Assembly (NCBI GenBank): GCA_900315955.1
Contig: ONBC01000003.1
Span: 1 to 59,894 of the forward strand
Direction: 5' to 3'
Origin: an uncultured Prevotella sp.
GTDB lineage: Bacteria; Bacteroidota; Bacteroidia; Bacteroidales; Bacteroidaceae
DNA length: 59,894 nt
The notes under the pieces are model-generated. The model did not search any database, was not told where the DNA came from, and saw only the letters and a program-made list of their open reading frames with translations. The position numbers were made by a program, and so were the translations under genes. Each line of letters opens with the position of its first letter. The first letter of the stretch is position 1. Of the stretch, positions 1 to 7,760 are shown in pieces.

Positions 1-1
1 G

Positions 2-877
2 TCATGGGGTGCTGCAAACAGTGAGGGCAAGGAAAAAACAGGCTCTGTAACGTTTACTAAGCGTGATCCCAATGCAGCTGTCAGCGTTTTTGTACAGTCT
101 TCCACGGCACCTTACATATATGTATGGTATACCGATGCCAGCAACAACGTCGTAGAACCTAATGGGTCGTGGGCAACCATGAATAAAATGTCTGCATATA
201 CGAGCGGTTGGTATGTGTACACTGCTCCGGAAGGAGTGTCGTCGATAAATTTCATTCTTACGACGAAAGCGGGTGCCAATGACGCTGACAAGCTTACAGC
301 CGATATCAAAGACGTTAGCTCCGATGTGTATTATAAGGTCAGTGACGGGACTGCATCGGTAACGGATAATCGTCCGGGTAATGACAACTCTTTTGAACCG
401 GAATTGGAGAGTGCCGACGAGAACTGTGTGTTCTTAGAAAGCAGTACTCTATCGTACATCTACGCCTTCAGACCATCCAAGACCGAAATCGTAGGTGCGT
501 GGCCGGGAGCGCAGATGACAAAGGTGGGTGAGACTTCAGCTGGAGTTCCTGTCTACAAATACACCTTCTCTGCCAACCAGATGACAGACATGCCTTCTGA
601 GACTGAAAGCACGAAAACGGCTGGAATTATTTTCAATGATGGAAATGGCAATCAGACCGACAATCTGTCTTTCCACAACCGGGGATACTATGTTGACGGT
701 GCTTTCACCAGAACCATTACGAAGGTGAAGTCAACTCCTACCGCTATCATCAGTCTCAAGCGGCAAACGTCTGAGGCTCTTGAAGAATACTACACGCTTT
801 CGGGCAACCGCATGAATGCGAAGCCTACTCGTCCCGGTATCTATGTCAGGAGCGGTAAGAAGATTGTCATCAGGTAA
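2..877 (+). CDS. Secreted starch-binding (CBM26-like) protein, 3' part only
   Basis: The reading frame is open from the window edge, so the N-terminus and any catalytic domain lie upstream. What remains is about 291 residues. Two aromatic-rich modules are visible. The first (around bases 107-300) contains YIYVWYTDASNNV. The second (around 421-715) contains YIYAFRPSK, GAWPGAQM and GIIFNDGNGNQTDN. The W-P-G and the asparagine-rich loop match family 26 starch-binding modules, as in the proteins at 44785-47657 and 54878-55987. The tail (YYTLSGNRMNAK, then GIYVRSGKKIVIR) is the short C-terminal motif common on secreted Prevotella/Bacteroides proteins. By inference this is the end of an extracellular amylase or pullulanase, or of a non-catalytic binding protein; the sequence shown cannot decide. 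A strong hairpin follows. Confidence 0.75.
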   Translation, partial: SWGAANSEGKEKTGSVTFTKRDPNAAVSVFVQSSTAPYIYVWYTDASNNVVEPNGSWATMNKMSAYTSGWYVYTAPEGVSSINFILTTKAGANDADKLTADIKDVSSDVYYKVSDGTASVTDNRPGNDNSFEPELESADENCVFLESSTLSYIYAFRPSKTEIVGAWPGAQMTKVGETSAGVPVYKYTFSANQMTDMPSETESTKTAGIIFNDGNGNQTDNLSFHNRGYYVDGAFTRTITKVKSTPTAIISLKRQTSEALEEYYTLSGNRMNAKPTRPGIYVRSGKKIVIR

Positions 878-894
878 TACAAATTGCTTTAAAC

Positions 895-924
895 AAACAG
901 GGTCGGCAACTGCCGACCCTGTTT
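895..924 (+). terminator. Rho-independent-type terminator
   Basis: A perfect 14-bp inverted repeat (aaacagggtcggca / tgccgaccctgttt) with a minimal loop ends in a short T run, 18 bases after the stop of the CBM26 protein. Confidence 0.8.
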
Positions 925-1043
925 TCATGTGTGTCGGGCATGACAGTAACCTAACTGGTTTCAATCCAGTCGCGGGCATTTACCGCCAAGCGAAGAGAGA
1001 GACAAATCGCTGTAAGATTCGTTGTCTGATTACCTTTCAAGTT

Positions 1044-1073
1044 GGTGGCCGCCATTGGAGGCGGCCACTGCAA
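1044..1073. repeat. Single arm of a 30-bp dispersed repeat
   Basis: This 30-bp unit (ggtggccgccattggaggcg, then gccactgcaa) is identical to 7128-7157 and is the exact reverse complement of 7069-7098. It contains its own palindrome (tggccgcc / ggcggcca). Only one arm is present here, whereas the 7-kb locus has an inverted pair. Confidence 0.85.
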
Positions 1074-1252
1074 CAGCTTGTGTGTTTCCAGGCAGTGCTC
1101 TTCTCCTGACTTCATCACTTTTTTATTGAGACCAAATACTGCCCTTTGATTATCAGACTTTTCACGCAGAGCCGCAGAGTTTATTGAGCCGCGGAGATGA
1201 TACGTGTGAGAGGCTGAGATCGCTGATAGGCCTTCGGCCTTGAGAGGAGAGA

Positions 1253-1330
1253 GCAGAGGGTCGTGCGCCGGTGTGGACAGCCTCGGAGAGCGCAGAGGGT
1301 CGTGCGCCAGTGGAGGCAGCCCCAGAGGGG
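1253..1330. repeat. Two imperfect direct repeats, 39-bp period
   Basis: The segment starting gcagagggtcgtgcgcc at 1253 recurs at 1292, followed in both cases by a degenerate cagcc...gagag stretch. It lies inside the inverted-repeat-bounded unit. Confidence 0.6.
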
Positions 1331-1704
1331 CTGAATTTTTCATAATCCCAGTCTAAGCGAGCGAAGCGAGCGCAGACTGGGGACTGTTGATGGGTGGCCG
1401 AGAACTTACTGCCAGCCTCGGAGAGGCTGAATGCATCTTGGATGCGTAGCAAGACGGAGCCCCGTCGTTACGCGTTACGCGCTCTGCGCATTGTGCCTCG
1501 AGGCTGGCAACTCCGAGGTTGAGAGCGGCCTTCGGACTTATGAGGAGAGCAACTGTCGCAGGATATTTTTCCTCGCCAAGCCGCAAAGGTCGCAAAGGAG
1601 AAGCATGAATGATTTAGTAGCGACTTTTCACGACTCTTCACGACTTATGCTCGCTGTCGCTCGCGTAGTGCGGAACTATGCTCTTCGTGTACATTCCGAT
1701 CCTC

Positions 1705-1796
1705 TTGCAGGGCGCGGCCCTTGTGGCCGTCCGCCATGGCAGGATAACCAATTTCCCATCCGGGGTGCGGACGGCCACAAGGGCCGCGCCCTGCAA
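1705..1796. repeat. Perfect 30-bp inverted repeat, 32-bp loop
   Basis: Arms 1705-1734 and 1767-1796 are exact inverted copies. The outer ends read ttgcag/ctgcaa, exactly as in the unrelated-core pair at 7069-7157. Arm length (30 bp) and loop length (32 versus 29) are also matched, which suggests one structural class of element. Confidence 0.85.
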
Positions 1797-1986
1797 ATGG
1801 CCGGTACGACACTCGAAAGACCGAAGGTCTCTCTGCGTGCTCTGATTCTCAGAGACAATAACTCTGCGGCTCAATAAACTCCGCGGCTCTGCGAGAAAAT
1901 ATATACGCCGCTGCGAGAATCGACTTGCATCATAGCAAGGGTTTCATGGGGTTGGGGCAGAATAGACTGACGAACAGATTAAATTC

Positions 1987-2012
1987 GGGTGACGCATTGA
2001 CGAAGTCAGGAA
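1987..2012. repeat. 26-bp dispersed repeat (element C), copy 1
   Basis: These 26 bases (gggtgacgcattgacgaagt, then caggaa) are the exact reverse complement of 43818-43843. Its right half recurs at 57969-57982 and its left half, inverted, at 57892-57902. Copy 1 lies about 70 bp upstream of the glucosaminidase gene. The segment cttgcatcatagcaag at 1924-1939 also has a near-copy at 44000-44015. No function is known. Confidence 0.8.
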
Positions 2013-2081
2013 ATAAATGGCTGCCTGGCACAATAAAGGCAACAAAGTTGTCGTTATTCATAAGAGAACACTTCTGAAATA

Positions 2082-2579
2082 ATGGCTAATAAGATATTTA
2101 TTAAACGAACTTGCATGTTTTTTGCGGCATTATTGTGTACTGCCGCTTCTTACGCCTATGAACCCGATGCCATCCCTTCAAAAGCCAAGGCAGAAAAGAT
2201 CAGTCAGCCGGCTGCTGAGATGATCCTGCCCAGTGCTGAAGACCTCGAGGATGCCGCGCTCACGTTAGACAACCTCTACAAAGCCTTGGATAAGGAAGGC
2301 GTGAAGTTCCCGAAGATTGTAGCTGCCCAGGCTTTGTTGGAGACCGGCCACTTCGGTTCTAAGGTCTGCCTGGAGCTCAACAATCTCTTTGGGCTTCGCC
2401 GGCCGAGCGACGGCTCCTATTACGCTTTCAACAACTGGGAGGAGTCGGTGGTGGCTTATCGCGACTATGTGCAATATAAATATACCGACGGTGACTATTA
2501 CCGCTTTCTCAAGCAGATCGGCTATGCCGAAGATAAACACTACGTAGAGAAAGTGAAACGCATCGCAGACAACCTGTAA
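2082..2579 (+). CDS. Exported glucosaminidase-domain protein (GH73/Bax-like)
   Basis: The protein has 165 residues. A hydrophobic N-terminus (MFFAALLCTAASYAYEP) indicates export to the periplasm or surface. The rest matches the mannosyl-glycoprotein endo-beta-N-acetylglucosaminidase family used in peptidoglycan turnover: IVAAQALLETGHFGSKVC carries the expected catalytic Glu in an ALLETG context, followed by NNLFGLRRPSDGSYYAF and the typical W-EESV-AYRDYV segment. It is a short single-domain member without LysM or SH3 repeats. ATG 2082 is used; ATG 2115 is an alternative that would shorten the signal-peptide n-region. The stop is immediately adjacent (no spacer) to the stop of the convergent MATE gene. 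The long spacer upstream is repeat-rich and I see no clear promoter in it. Confidence 0.85.
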   Translation: MANKIFIKRTCMFFAALLCTAASYAYEPDAIPSKAKAEKISQPAAEMILPSAEDLEDAALTLDNLYKALDKEGVKFPKIVAAQALLETGHFGSKVCLELNNLFGLRRPSDGSYYAFNNWEESVVAYRDYVQYKYTDGDYYRFLKQIGYAEDKHYVEKVKRIADNL

Positions 2580-3932
2580 CTACCCCACCACTTTCTTCAG
2601 ATGCCTGTAGAGCAGGAAGAAAGCGGGGAAGAGGAAGAGGTCGGCAAAGACCCACGCCATCGGGTCGCCATAGCACACACCTAAGAAGCCGAAGGCTGGT
2701 ACCAGCCATAAGCTCACGCCACTGCGCGCTATCATTTCCATCACACCCGAAAGCATCGAGAGGTTGCTGTAGCCCAGCCCCTGGATACTGTAACGGAAGA
2801 TCGTGAGCATGCCGAGGACGGGATAGAAATAGCAACTGATGCGCATGATCATCGCGGCGTTGTCGGCTACTTCCTGACCCTTGCCGTTGACAAAGAGCTC
2901 CATCATGTCGGTGGCGAAGGGGAAGATGATGAGTGCCGAGAAAACAAAAAAGACAAGCATGATCCTCACGGCTGCCCACTCGCCCCGGCGCACGCGGTCG
3001 AGGCGCTTCGCCCCGATGTTCTGACCGCAATAGGTAGCCATTGCCACACCGATATTCTCAAAGACACATGTAAAGAGATATTTGATACGTACCGCTGCCG
3101 TGAACGATGCCACATAGACCGTTCCCAAGGCGTTGTTGGCACTCTGCAGCATGATGATACCGATAGCCGTGATAGAGAACTGCAGGCCCATCGGCATCCC
3201 GTTGTTGAGCAATATCGAGATACGTTTGTTGTTATAACGCCGTTCCTCGCCATGCGGGATGAGGAGCTGCATGTGCCGTGCCACATACCACACACAGAGC
3301 ACCGAGGCAAAGAGTTGTGAGAGCAATGTCGCCAGGCCCGCACCCGCCACGCCCATACCGAGCACGAGGATGAGCAGGACATCCAAGAGAATGTTGACGA
3401 ACGAGGAGGAGATGAGGAAATAGAACGGTTGCTTCGAGTTGCCCAAAGCACGGATGAATCCGGCAAAGAGGTTGTAGCAGATCGTGAACGGGATGGCGAG
3501 AAACTGCAACAAGAGGAAGATGTAAGCCTCGCCGAAGATATCCTTCGGCGTGTTGACCAGCGAGAGGATCTTGGAACAACAGATGCACGCCAGGAAGGTG
3601 ACGACGACCGCCAGGACGACCGATATGCGGATGGCATTGGCAACATAGACACGCATCTTACTATAGTCCTTGGCACCGAAGGCCTGGGCGATCGGGATGG
3701 CAAAACCCGCGCACGCCCCGTTGCAGAACCCCATCACAAGGAACATAACAGAAGAGGACGCGCCGACAGCTGCCAGCGCGCCCACTCCGATCCAACGCCC
3801 CACAATGGCGGCGTCGATGATGAGATACATCTGTTGAAGGATGTATCCCAATATCAAAGGTACGGCAAACTTGATGATGCCGCGGGCAGGACTGCCCACG
3901 GTCATGTCGTTTGCCGAAACAGTATTCGACAT
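2580..3932 (-). CDS. MATE-family multidrug/Na+ efflux transporter
   Basis: The protein has 450 residues and about twelve hydrophobic helices, the normal length and layout for the multi-antimicrobial extrusion family (NorM/DinF-like). The N-terminal half has the typical PLILGYILQQMYLIIDAAIV segment; the second half begins near NNGMPMGLQFSITAIGIIML. These inner-membrane carriers export cationic compounds by Na+ or H+ antiport; the substrate cannot be read from sequence. It starts 25 bases after cysS on the same strand, so it is probably cotranscribed from the cysS promoter. No terminator separates it from the convergent glucosaminidase gene. Confidence 0.9.
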   Translation of the reverse strand: MSNTVSANDMTVGSPARGIIKFAVPLILGYILQQMYLIIDAAIVGRWIGVGALAAVGASSSVMFLVMGFCNGACAGFAIPIAQAFGAKDYSKMRVYVANAIRISVVLAVVVTFLACICCSKILSLVNTPKDIFGEAYIFLLLQFLAIPFTICYNLFAGFIRALGNSKQPFYFLISSSFVNILLDVLLILVLGMGVAGAGLATLLSQLFASVLCVWYVARHMQLLIPHGEERRYNNKRISILLNNGMPMGLQFSITAIGIIMLQSANNALGTVYVASFTAAVRIKYLFTCVFENIGVAMATYCGQNIGAKRLDRVRRGEWAAVRIMLVFFVFSALIIFPFATDMMELFVNGKGQEVADNAAMIMRISCYFYPVLGMLTIFRYSIQGLGYSNLSMLSGVMEMIARSGVSLWLVPAFGFLGVCYGDPMAWVFADLFLFPAFFLLYRHLKKVVG

Positions 3933-3957
3933 ATAGCTTGTAATTCTCTTCTGAAAC

Positions 3958-5448
3958 CTATTTGCTCAGTTTCCACGTGGCACCGTCCTTGGTGTCCTGC
4001 ACGATGAAGCCGGCATCGGTGAGGGTGTTGCGGATCTCATCGCTTGTCGCCCAGTCCTTAGCTTCCTTGGCTTTCTGACGCATCTGCAGCACGAGATCCA
4101 CAATCTTTCCATAAGCCTTCTCGCGCTCCGGACTTCCTGCTCCCCGGTTCGACTTCAGTCCGAGGATGTCGAAGGTGAAGAGGTTCATCGTGTCGCGCAG
4201 CTCCTTGAGGTCGTCGGCAGAGATCTTCGTCTTGTGGTCGAGGAGCATATTGATGAGGTGGCACGCCTCGAAGAGGGCACTGATGACGAGCGGCGTCTGC
4301 AGGTCATCGTTCATGGCGTCGTAGCAACGCTGCCGCAGTTCGCTGACGAACTTATGTGTATCGGGCTGTGAGCCTTTCGCCGTCTGTATGCGGTCAAGCC
4401 CTGAGAGGCCGTCCATGAGGCGCTCGTAGCCTTTCTGTGCCGCCTTGAGGGCTTCGTTGCTGAAGTCGACGGTGCCACGGTAATGGGCAGAGAGGATGAA
4501 GAAACGGATCGTCATGGGCGAGTAAGCCTGGTCCAGAGACGGATGGTTGCCGGTGAAGAACTGCTCCAAGGTGATGAAGTTGCCGAGGCTCTTGCCCATC
4601 TTCTGACCGTTGATGGTGATCATGTTGTTATGCATCCAGAAGTGCACCATCTGATCGCCTTGTGAGGCCACCGCCTGTGCTATCTCGCACTCGTGGTGCG
4701 GGAAGATGAGGTCCATGCCGCCTCCGTGAATGTCGAAGTGGTTGCCAAGATATTTGCGGCCCATGGCCGTGCACTCGCAGTGCCATCCGGGGAAGCCGTC
4801 ACCCCACGGGCTCGGCCAGCGCATGATATGCTCCGGTGTGGCGCGTTTCCACAAAGCGAAGTCGGCCTGACATTTCTTCTCATCCGTGCCGGCAAGCTCG
4901 CGGCTCTTGTTGATGATATCGGTGAGGTTACGGCCGGAGAGGATACCGTATTTATGGTCTTTGTTGTATTTCTGAATATCGAAATAGACGGAGCCGTGGC
5001 TCTCGTAGGCATAACCGTTCTTGAGAATCTCCTTGACGAGCTCCTCCTGCTCGATGATGTGTCCTGTGGCGTGCGGCTCTATCGATGGTGGCAGCGTGTT
5101 GAGCATCTCCATGGCTTTGTGATAGCGGTTGGTATAGTACTGCGCTATCTCCATCGGCTCGAGCTGCTCCAGGCGTGCCTTCTTCTCTATCTTGTCATCG
5201 CCCTCGTCGGCATCGTGCTCGAGATGGCCTACATCCGTGATGTTGCGCACATAACGCACCTTATAGCCTAAATGGCGGAGGTATCGGAAGAGCACGTCGA
5301 AGGTGATGGCGGGGCGCGCATGACCCAAGTGCGGATCCCCATAAACGGTGGGACCGCAGACATACATGCCCACATAAGGTGCATGGAGCGGCTTGAAAAG
5401 CTCTTTTTGGCGCGTCAGCGTATTGTAAATTAAGAAGTCCTGTGTCAT
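3958..5448 (-). CDS. cysS: Cysteinyl-tRNA synthetase
   Basis: This 496-residue class I synthetase charges tRNA-Cys. The HIGH-type motif is HLGH at residues 40-43, right after the zinc-binding Cys31 ([12 protein letters not shown]). Further expected ligands sit at WHCECTAM (Cys224) and FPHHECEIA (about 251-254). The KMSKS-type loop is KMGKS at 283-287, a common CysRS variant. The C-terminal DALR-type anticodon-binding helices are present, and length is normal. It heads a two-gene unit with the MATE transporter. A Bacteroidetes -7 box (TAAGTTTG, minus strand, 5520-5527) lies about 70 bases upstream, divergent from the mgtC promoter. Confidence 0.97.
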   Translation of the reverse strand: MTQDFLIYNTLTRQKELFKPLHAPYVGMYVCGPTVYGDPHLGHARPAITFDVLFRYLRHLGYKVRYVRNITDVGHLEHDADEGDDKIEKKARLEQLEPMEIAQYYTNRYHKAMEMLNTLPPSIEPHATGHIIEQEELVKEILKNGYAYESHGSVYFDIQKYNKDHKYGILSGRNLTDIINKSRELAGTDEKKCQADFALWKRATPEHIMRWPSPWGDGFPGWHCECTAMGRKYLGNHFDIHGGGMDLIFPHHECEIAQAVASQGDQMVHFWMHNNMITINGQKMGKSLGNFITLEQFFTGNHPSLDQAYSPMTIRFFILSAHYRGTVDFSNEALKAAQKGYERLMDGLSGLDRIQTAKGSQPDTHKFVSELRQRCYDAMNDDLQTPLVISALFEACHLINMLLDHKTKISADDLKELRDTMNLFTFDILGLKSNRGAGSPEREKAYGKIVDLVLQMRQKAKEAKDWATSDEIRNTLTDAGFIVQDTKDGATWKLSK

Positions 5449-5519
5449 ATTGTATTTTATCAGATTTTATGATCCGTGAATGTAGACAGCTGCAAGGGTG
5501 TGCCCCTATATTTGGACTG

Positions 5520-5527
5520 CAAACTTA
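5520..5527 (-). promoter_or_regulatory. -7 element, cysS promoter
   Basis: On the minus strand this reads TAAGTTTG, matching TAnnTTTG, about 70 bases before cysS. I see no clear TTG at -33, so support is moderate. Confidence 0.5.
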
Positions 5528-5549
5528 CACTTTTTTTCGCTAAAAGCCG

Positions 5550-5579
5550 TTGCTTTACTGTTTTTTTTTGATAACTTTG
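5550..5579 (+). promoter_or_regulatory. Bacteroidetes promoter of mgtC-like gene
   Basis: TTG at 5550-5552 and TAACTTTG at 5572-5579 are separated by 19 bp, matching the -33/-7 consensus. The predicted start is about 25-30 bases before ATG 5614. Confidence 0.7.
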
Positions 5580-5613
5580 TCCAGAATCTTATATAATTGT
5601 CATTTAATTGTTG

Positions 5614-6273
5614 ATGTCAGATAGTCATCTTCTTGTTATGAGCTTCCGCCTTGTCGTTGCCATGGTTCTCGGCGGCATCATAGGTCTTGAGCGCGACTAC
5701 CGTGCTAAAGACGCGGGTTTCCGCACCCATTTTCTCGTGGCAGTGGGCTCAGCGCTCTTCACGCTGCTGTCTATGTATGGCTTTTCGGACGGCGTGCGCG
5801 ACACCTCTCGCGTGGCGGCGCAGGTTGTCTCGGGCATCGGTTTCCTCGGTGCCGGACTCATCGTGTTCCAGAAGAACGTCGTTCGTGGGCTCACTACCGC
5901 AGCCGGTCTGTGGGTCACGGCAGCCGTCGGCATGGCCTGTGGCACAGGACAATATTATTTAGCGGTCTTCGTCACGGTGCTCATGCTCGTAGGCTTAGAG
6001 GTGCTGGGACATCTCATCCCGAAGCTCGGCGGCATGACCAATGTGCGGCTCTCCTTCTCGTCGGTATCCAAAGAGACGGTGAACAAGGCGTTGGAAAATA
6101 TCCGCAACGAGGTGGCTGATGTCGTGAGCTTTGAGATGAAGAACCGGCACTCTTCCAACGGCGACCTCTACGACGTGCAGATAGAGGTGCGCATGCGGCG
6201 CACCCAGCGGCGCGATGCGCTCTTCGAGTATCTGAAAGATTTTGATGACGTGACGATATTCAGCGAAGAATAG
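5614..6273 (+). CDS. MgtC/SapB-family inner-membrane protein
   Basis: The protein has 219 residues from ATG 5614; an in-frame TTG at 5608 is a poorer start. The N-terminal half has four to five membrane helices with the family signature GGIIGLERDYRAKDAGFRTH and GIGFLGAGLIVF. The C-terminal about 80 residues form a soluble ACT-like domain (VRLSFSSVSKETVNKALENI onward). Relatives modulate Mg2+ homeostasis and membrane potential or F-ATPase activity, but the biochemical role of the family is not settled. It has its own promoter, divergent from cysS. No neighbour points to a specific partner. Confidence 0.9.
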   Translation: MSDSHLLVMSFRLVVAMVLGGIIGLERDYRAKDAGFRTHFLVAVGSALFTLLSMYGFSDGVRDTSRVAAQVVSGIGFLGAGLIVFQKNVVRGLTTAAGLWVTAAVGMACGTGQYYLAVFVTVLMLVGLEVLGHLIPKLGGMTNVRLSFSSVSKETVNKALENIRNEVADVVSFEMKNRHSSNGDLYDVQIEVRMRRTQRRDALFEYLKDFDDVTIFSEE

Positions 6274-6334
6274 TTTTAGGGAAAATCCTACCTGCTTTTA
6301 GGTTATTTCCCTCTTTCCGTTCGTGTTCGTGAAT

Positions 6335-6342
6335 TATCTTTG
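6335..6342 (+). promoter_or_regulatory. -7 element for outer-membrane barrel gene
   Basis: TATCTTTG lies 28 bases before ATG 6370 and fits TAnnTTTG. No strict TTG is visible at -33. Confidence 0.5.
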
Positions 6343-6369
6343 CCAACAGAATTAATAAATGATATGACC

Positions 6370-7059
6370 ATGAAAAAAATTATCCTTCTTTCGTTAGCGC
6401 TTATCGCTACGCTGAGCGTATCAGCCCAATATTATCCTGACGGCAGACCTATTCCGCCGCGACATCGCTATGGTTACAACAACAGTCATCGTCATTCGGG
6501 TTCGTTCCTTGACGATACTTATTACGGTTTCCGCCTCGGCCTGAATGTAGCCACTGTTCACTCCGATGCCGCGATCCTCGACGGCAGTGATTCGCGTACG
6601 GGTCTCGACCTCGGAGCCGTCATTGGCACACGTCTCACCTCCGCGGCTCCGCTCTATTTTGAGACCGGACTGTCCTACACGGAGAAAGGCGGCAAAGGTA
6701 ACTATCAAGGCAACAAATTCACCTATCGGCTTGAATATCTTGAGCTTCCGCTCACGATCAAATACAAGTATCCCGTCGCTCCCGACATCACCATTGAACC
6801 CTTTGCGGGCGGCTACCTCGCGCTTGGTGTCGGTGGTAAGATCAAGAACTACGGTGCCCGTGAGGCCTATTCAAGTTTCAGTGACAATGACGCTGCCTTC
6901 AAGCGTTTCGACGGAGGTCTGCGCATCGGCTGCGGAGCGAGTTTCGACATGCTCTATCTTGGTCTGAGCTATGACATTGGCCTGGCGAACATTGGCCACG
7001 ACGACTTCGACGACACACGCACGGGATGTCTTAATCTTAATATCGGTGTGACGTTCTGA
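6370..7059 (+). CDS. Small outer-membrane beta-barrel protein (OMP_b-brl family)
   Basis: The protein has 229 residues. A clear signal peptide (MKKIILLSLALIATLSVSAQ) ends in the Bacteroidetes-type SAQ cleavage site. A short Pro/His/Tyr-rich linker follows (PDGRPIPPRHRYGYNNSHRH). Eight-strand-type alternating segments come next, including FRLGLNVATVHSDA, YFETGLSYTEKGGKGNY and a final NLNIGVTF with terminal Phe, as expected for BAM-dependent insertion. ATG 6370 is preferred over ATG 6364 because it directly precedes the signal peptide. Function is unknown; such porin-family proteins are abundant and may be structural or bind ligands. A large inverted repeat follows the stop after 9 bases and may act as its terminator. 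Confidence 0.8.
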   Translation: MKKIILLSLALIATLSVSAQYYPDGRPIPPRHRYGYNNSHRHSGSFLDDTYYGFRLGLNVATVHSDAAILDGSDSRTGLDLGAVIGTRLTSAAPLYFETGLSYTEKGGKGNYQGNKFTYRLEYLELPLTIKYKYPVAPDITIEPFAGGYLALGVGGKIKNYGAREAYSSFSDNDAAFKRFDGGLRIGCGASFDMLYLGLSYDIGLANIGHDDFDDTRTGCLNLNIGVTF

Positions 7060-7068
7060 TCCCCCCGC

Positions 7069-7157
7069 TTGCAGTGGCCGCCTCCAATGGCGGCCACCAA
7101 CCGACAGGTATTGATTTCCCTGCGGATGGTGGCCGCCATTGGAGGCGGCCACTGCAA
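7069..7157. repeat. Paired 30-bp inverted repeat, 29-bp loop
   Basis: Arms 7069-7098 and 7128-7157 are exact inverted copies with outer ends ttgcag/ctgcaa. Each arm is also internally palindromic (tggccgcc...ggcggcca), so the region can fold as one long stem or two short ones. The arm sequence recurs at 1044-1073. It sits between the barrel gene and the Fur gene and may end transcription, although no T run follows. Confidence 0.85.
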
Positions 7158-7191
7158 GTGAAACCGGGCTGAACATTCTTGCCTTATTCTT

Positions 7192-7221
7192 TTGCCTGCT
7201 ACTAACTTTTTCGTAATTTTG
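7192..7221 (+). promoter_or_regulatory. Promoter of Fur-family gene
   Basis: TTG at 7192-7194 and TAATTTTG at 7214-7221 are spaced 19 bp apart, and ATG 7246 follows 24 bases later. Confidence 0.75.
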
Positions 7222-7245
7222 CAATAAAGATAATACTTTGTTGCA

Positions 7246-7674
7246 ATGGATGAGAAAACAAGTGTCAATCTGTTAAGCAAACATGGCATCAAGCCTACAA
7301 GCAACCGCATTCTTGTGGTGAAGGCGCTTGCCGATGAAGAGCGGCCTTTGTCGTTCTCCGAGCTGGAGAAACAGCTGTGGAGTGTTGATAAGAGCGGCAT
7401 CTTCCGGGCATTGACGCTGTTTCGTGACCATCACCTCGTACACACAATTGAGGATGGCGAGGGTGGAATGTGCTATGAACTGTGCTTCAGTCATGGAGCC
7501 GACGATGATGACGACGACCTTCACGTACATTTCTATTGTGAGAAATGCCACAAGATCTATTGCCTTCACGACACACCTATTCCCGACGTTCCGCTTCCTC
7601 CCGGGTTCACACGCAACGGCTACAACTTTGTCGTCAAAGGCATCTGTGAGGAATGCAACAAGGCGCTGCGCTAA
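7246..7674 (+). CDS. Fur-family metal-dependent repressor
   Basis: The protein has 142 residues. The N-terminal winged helix is recognisable (KHGIKPTSNRILVVKALA, then LSFSELEKQLWSVDKSGIFR). The C-terminal dimer/metal domain has the structural zinc site: HFYCEKCHKIYC and GICEECNKAL give two CxxC pairs. The regulatory-site region is odd: a run of six aspartates (GADDDDDDLHVHF) directly precedes the His residues that normally bind the sensing metal. It could be Fur, Zur or PerR; sequence alone does not tell. It has its own promoter, and no metal transporter is adjacent. Confidence 0.9.
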   Translation: MDEKTSVNLLSKHGIKPTSNRILVVKALADEERPLSFSELEKQLWSVDKSGIFRALTLFRDHHLVHTIEDGEGGMCYELCFSHGADDDDDDLHVHFYCEKCHKIYCLHDTPIPDVPLPPGFTRNGYNFVVKGICEECNKALR

Positions 7675-7760
7675 GCTTTGCAGCAGACTGGCCTTAACGG
7701 CTACCCGTGAAAGACCAAGTGCAAAACACGATTCTAAGAAACTAAAACTAACAAAATATT

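Larger units (their letters stand above)
1159..1899. repeat. 741-bp non-coding unit bounded by ~38-bp inverted repeats (MITE-like)
   Basis: Bases 1159-1196 and 1862-1899 are inverted copies with three mismatches over 38 bp; the core 1165-1196 / 1862-1893 has two mismatches in 32. The interior has no convincing gene. It is packed with small palindromes (aggccttcggcct near 1228, a cagtct/agactg stem at 1347-1381, agcctcggagaggct near 1414) and a nested 30-bp inverted repeat. No transposase is present. It could be a non-autonomous element, a structured RNA locus or a decayed island. I did not find a clear target-site duplication. Confidence 0.55.

Noticed and set aside
1431-1877. 148-codon frame inside the repeat-rich spacer
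   Set aside because: It runs through palindromes and the nested inverted repeat, has no domain and no promoter, and has antisense frames of equal quality.
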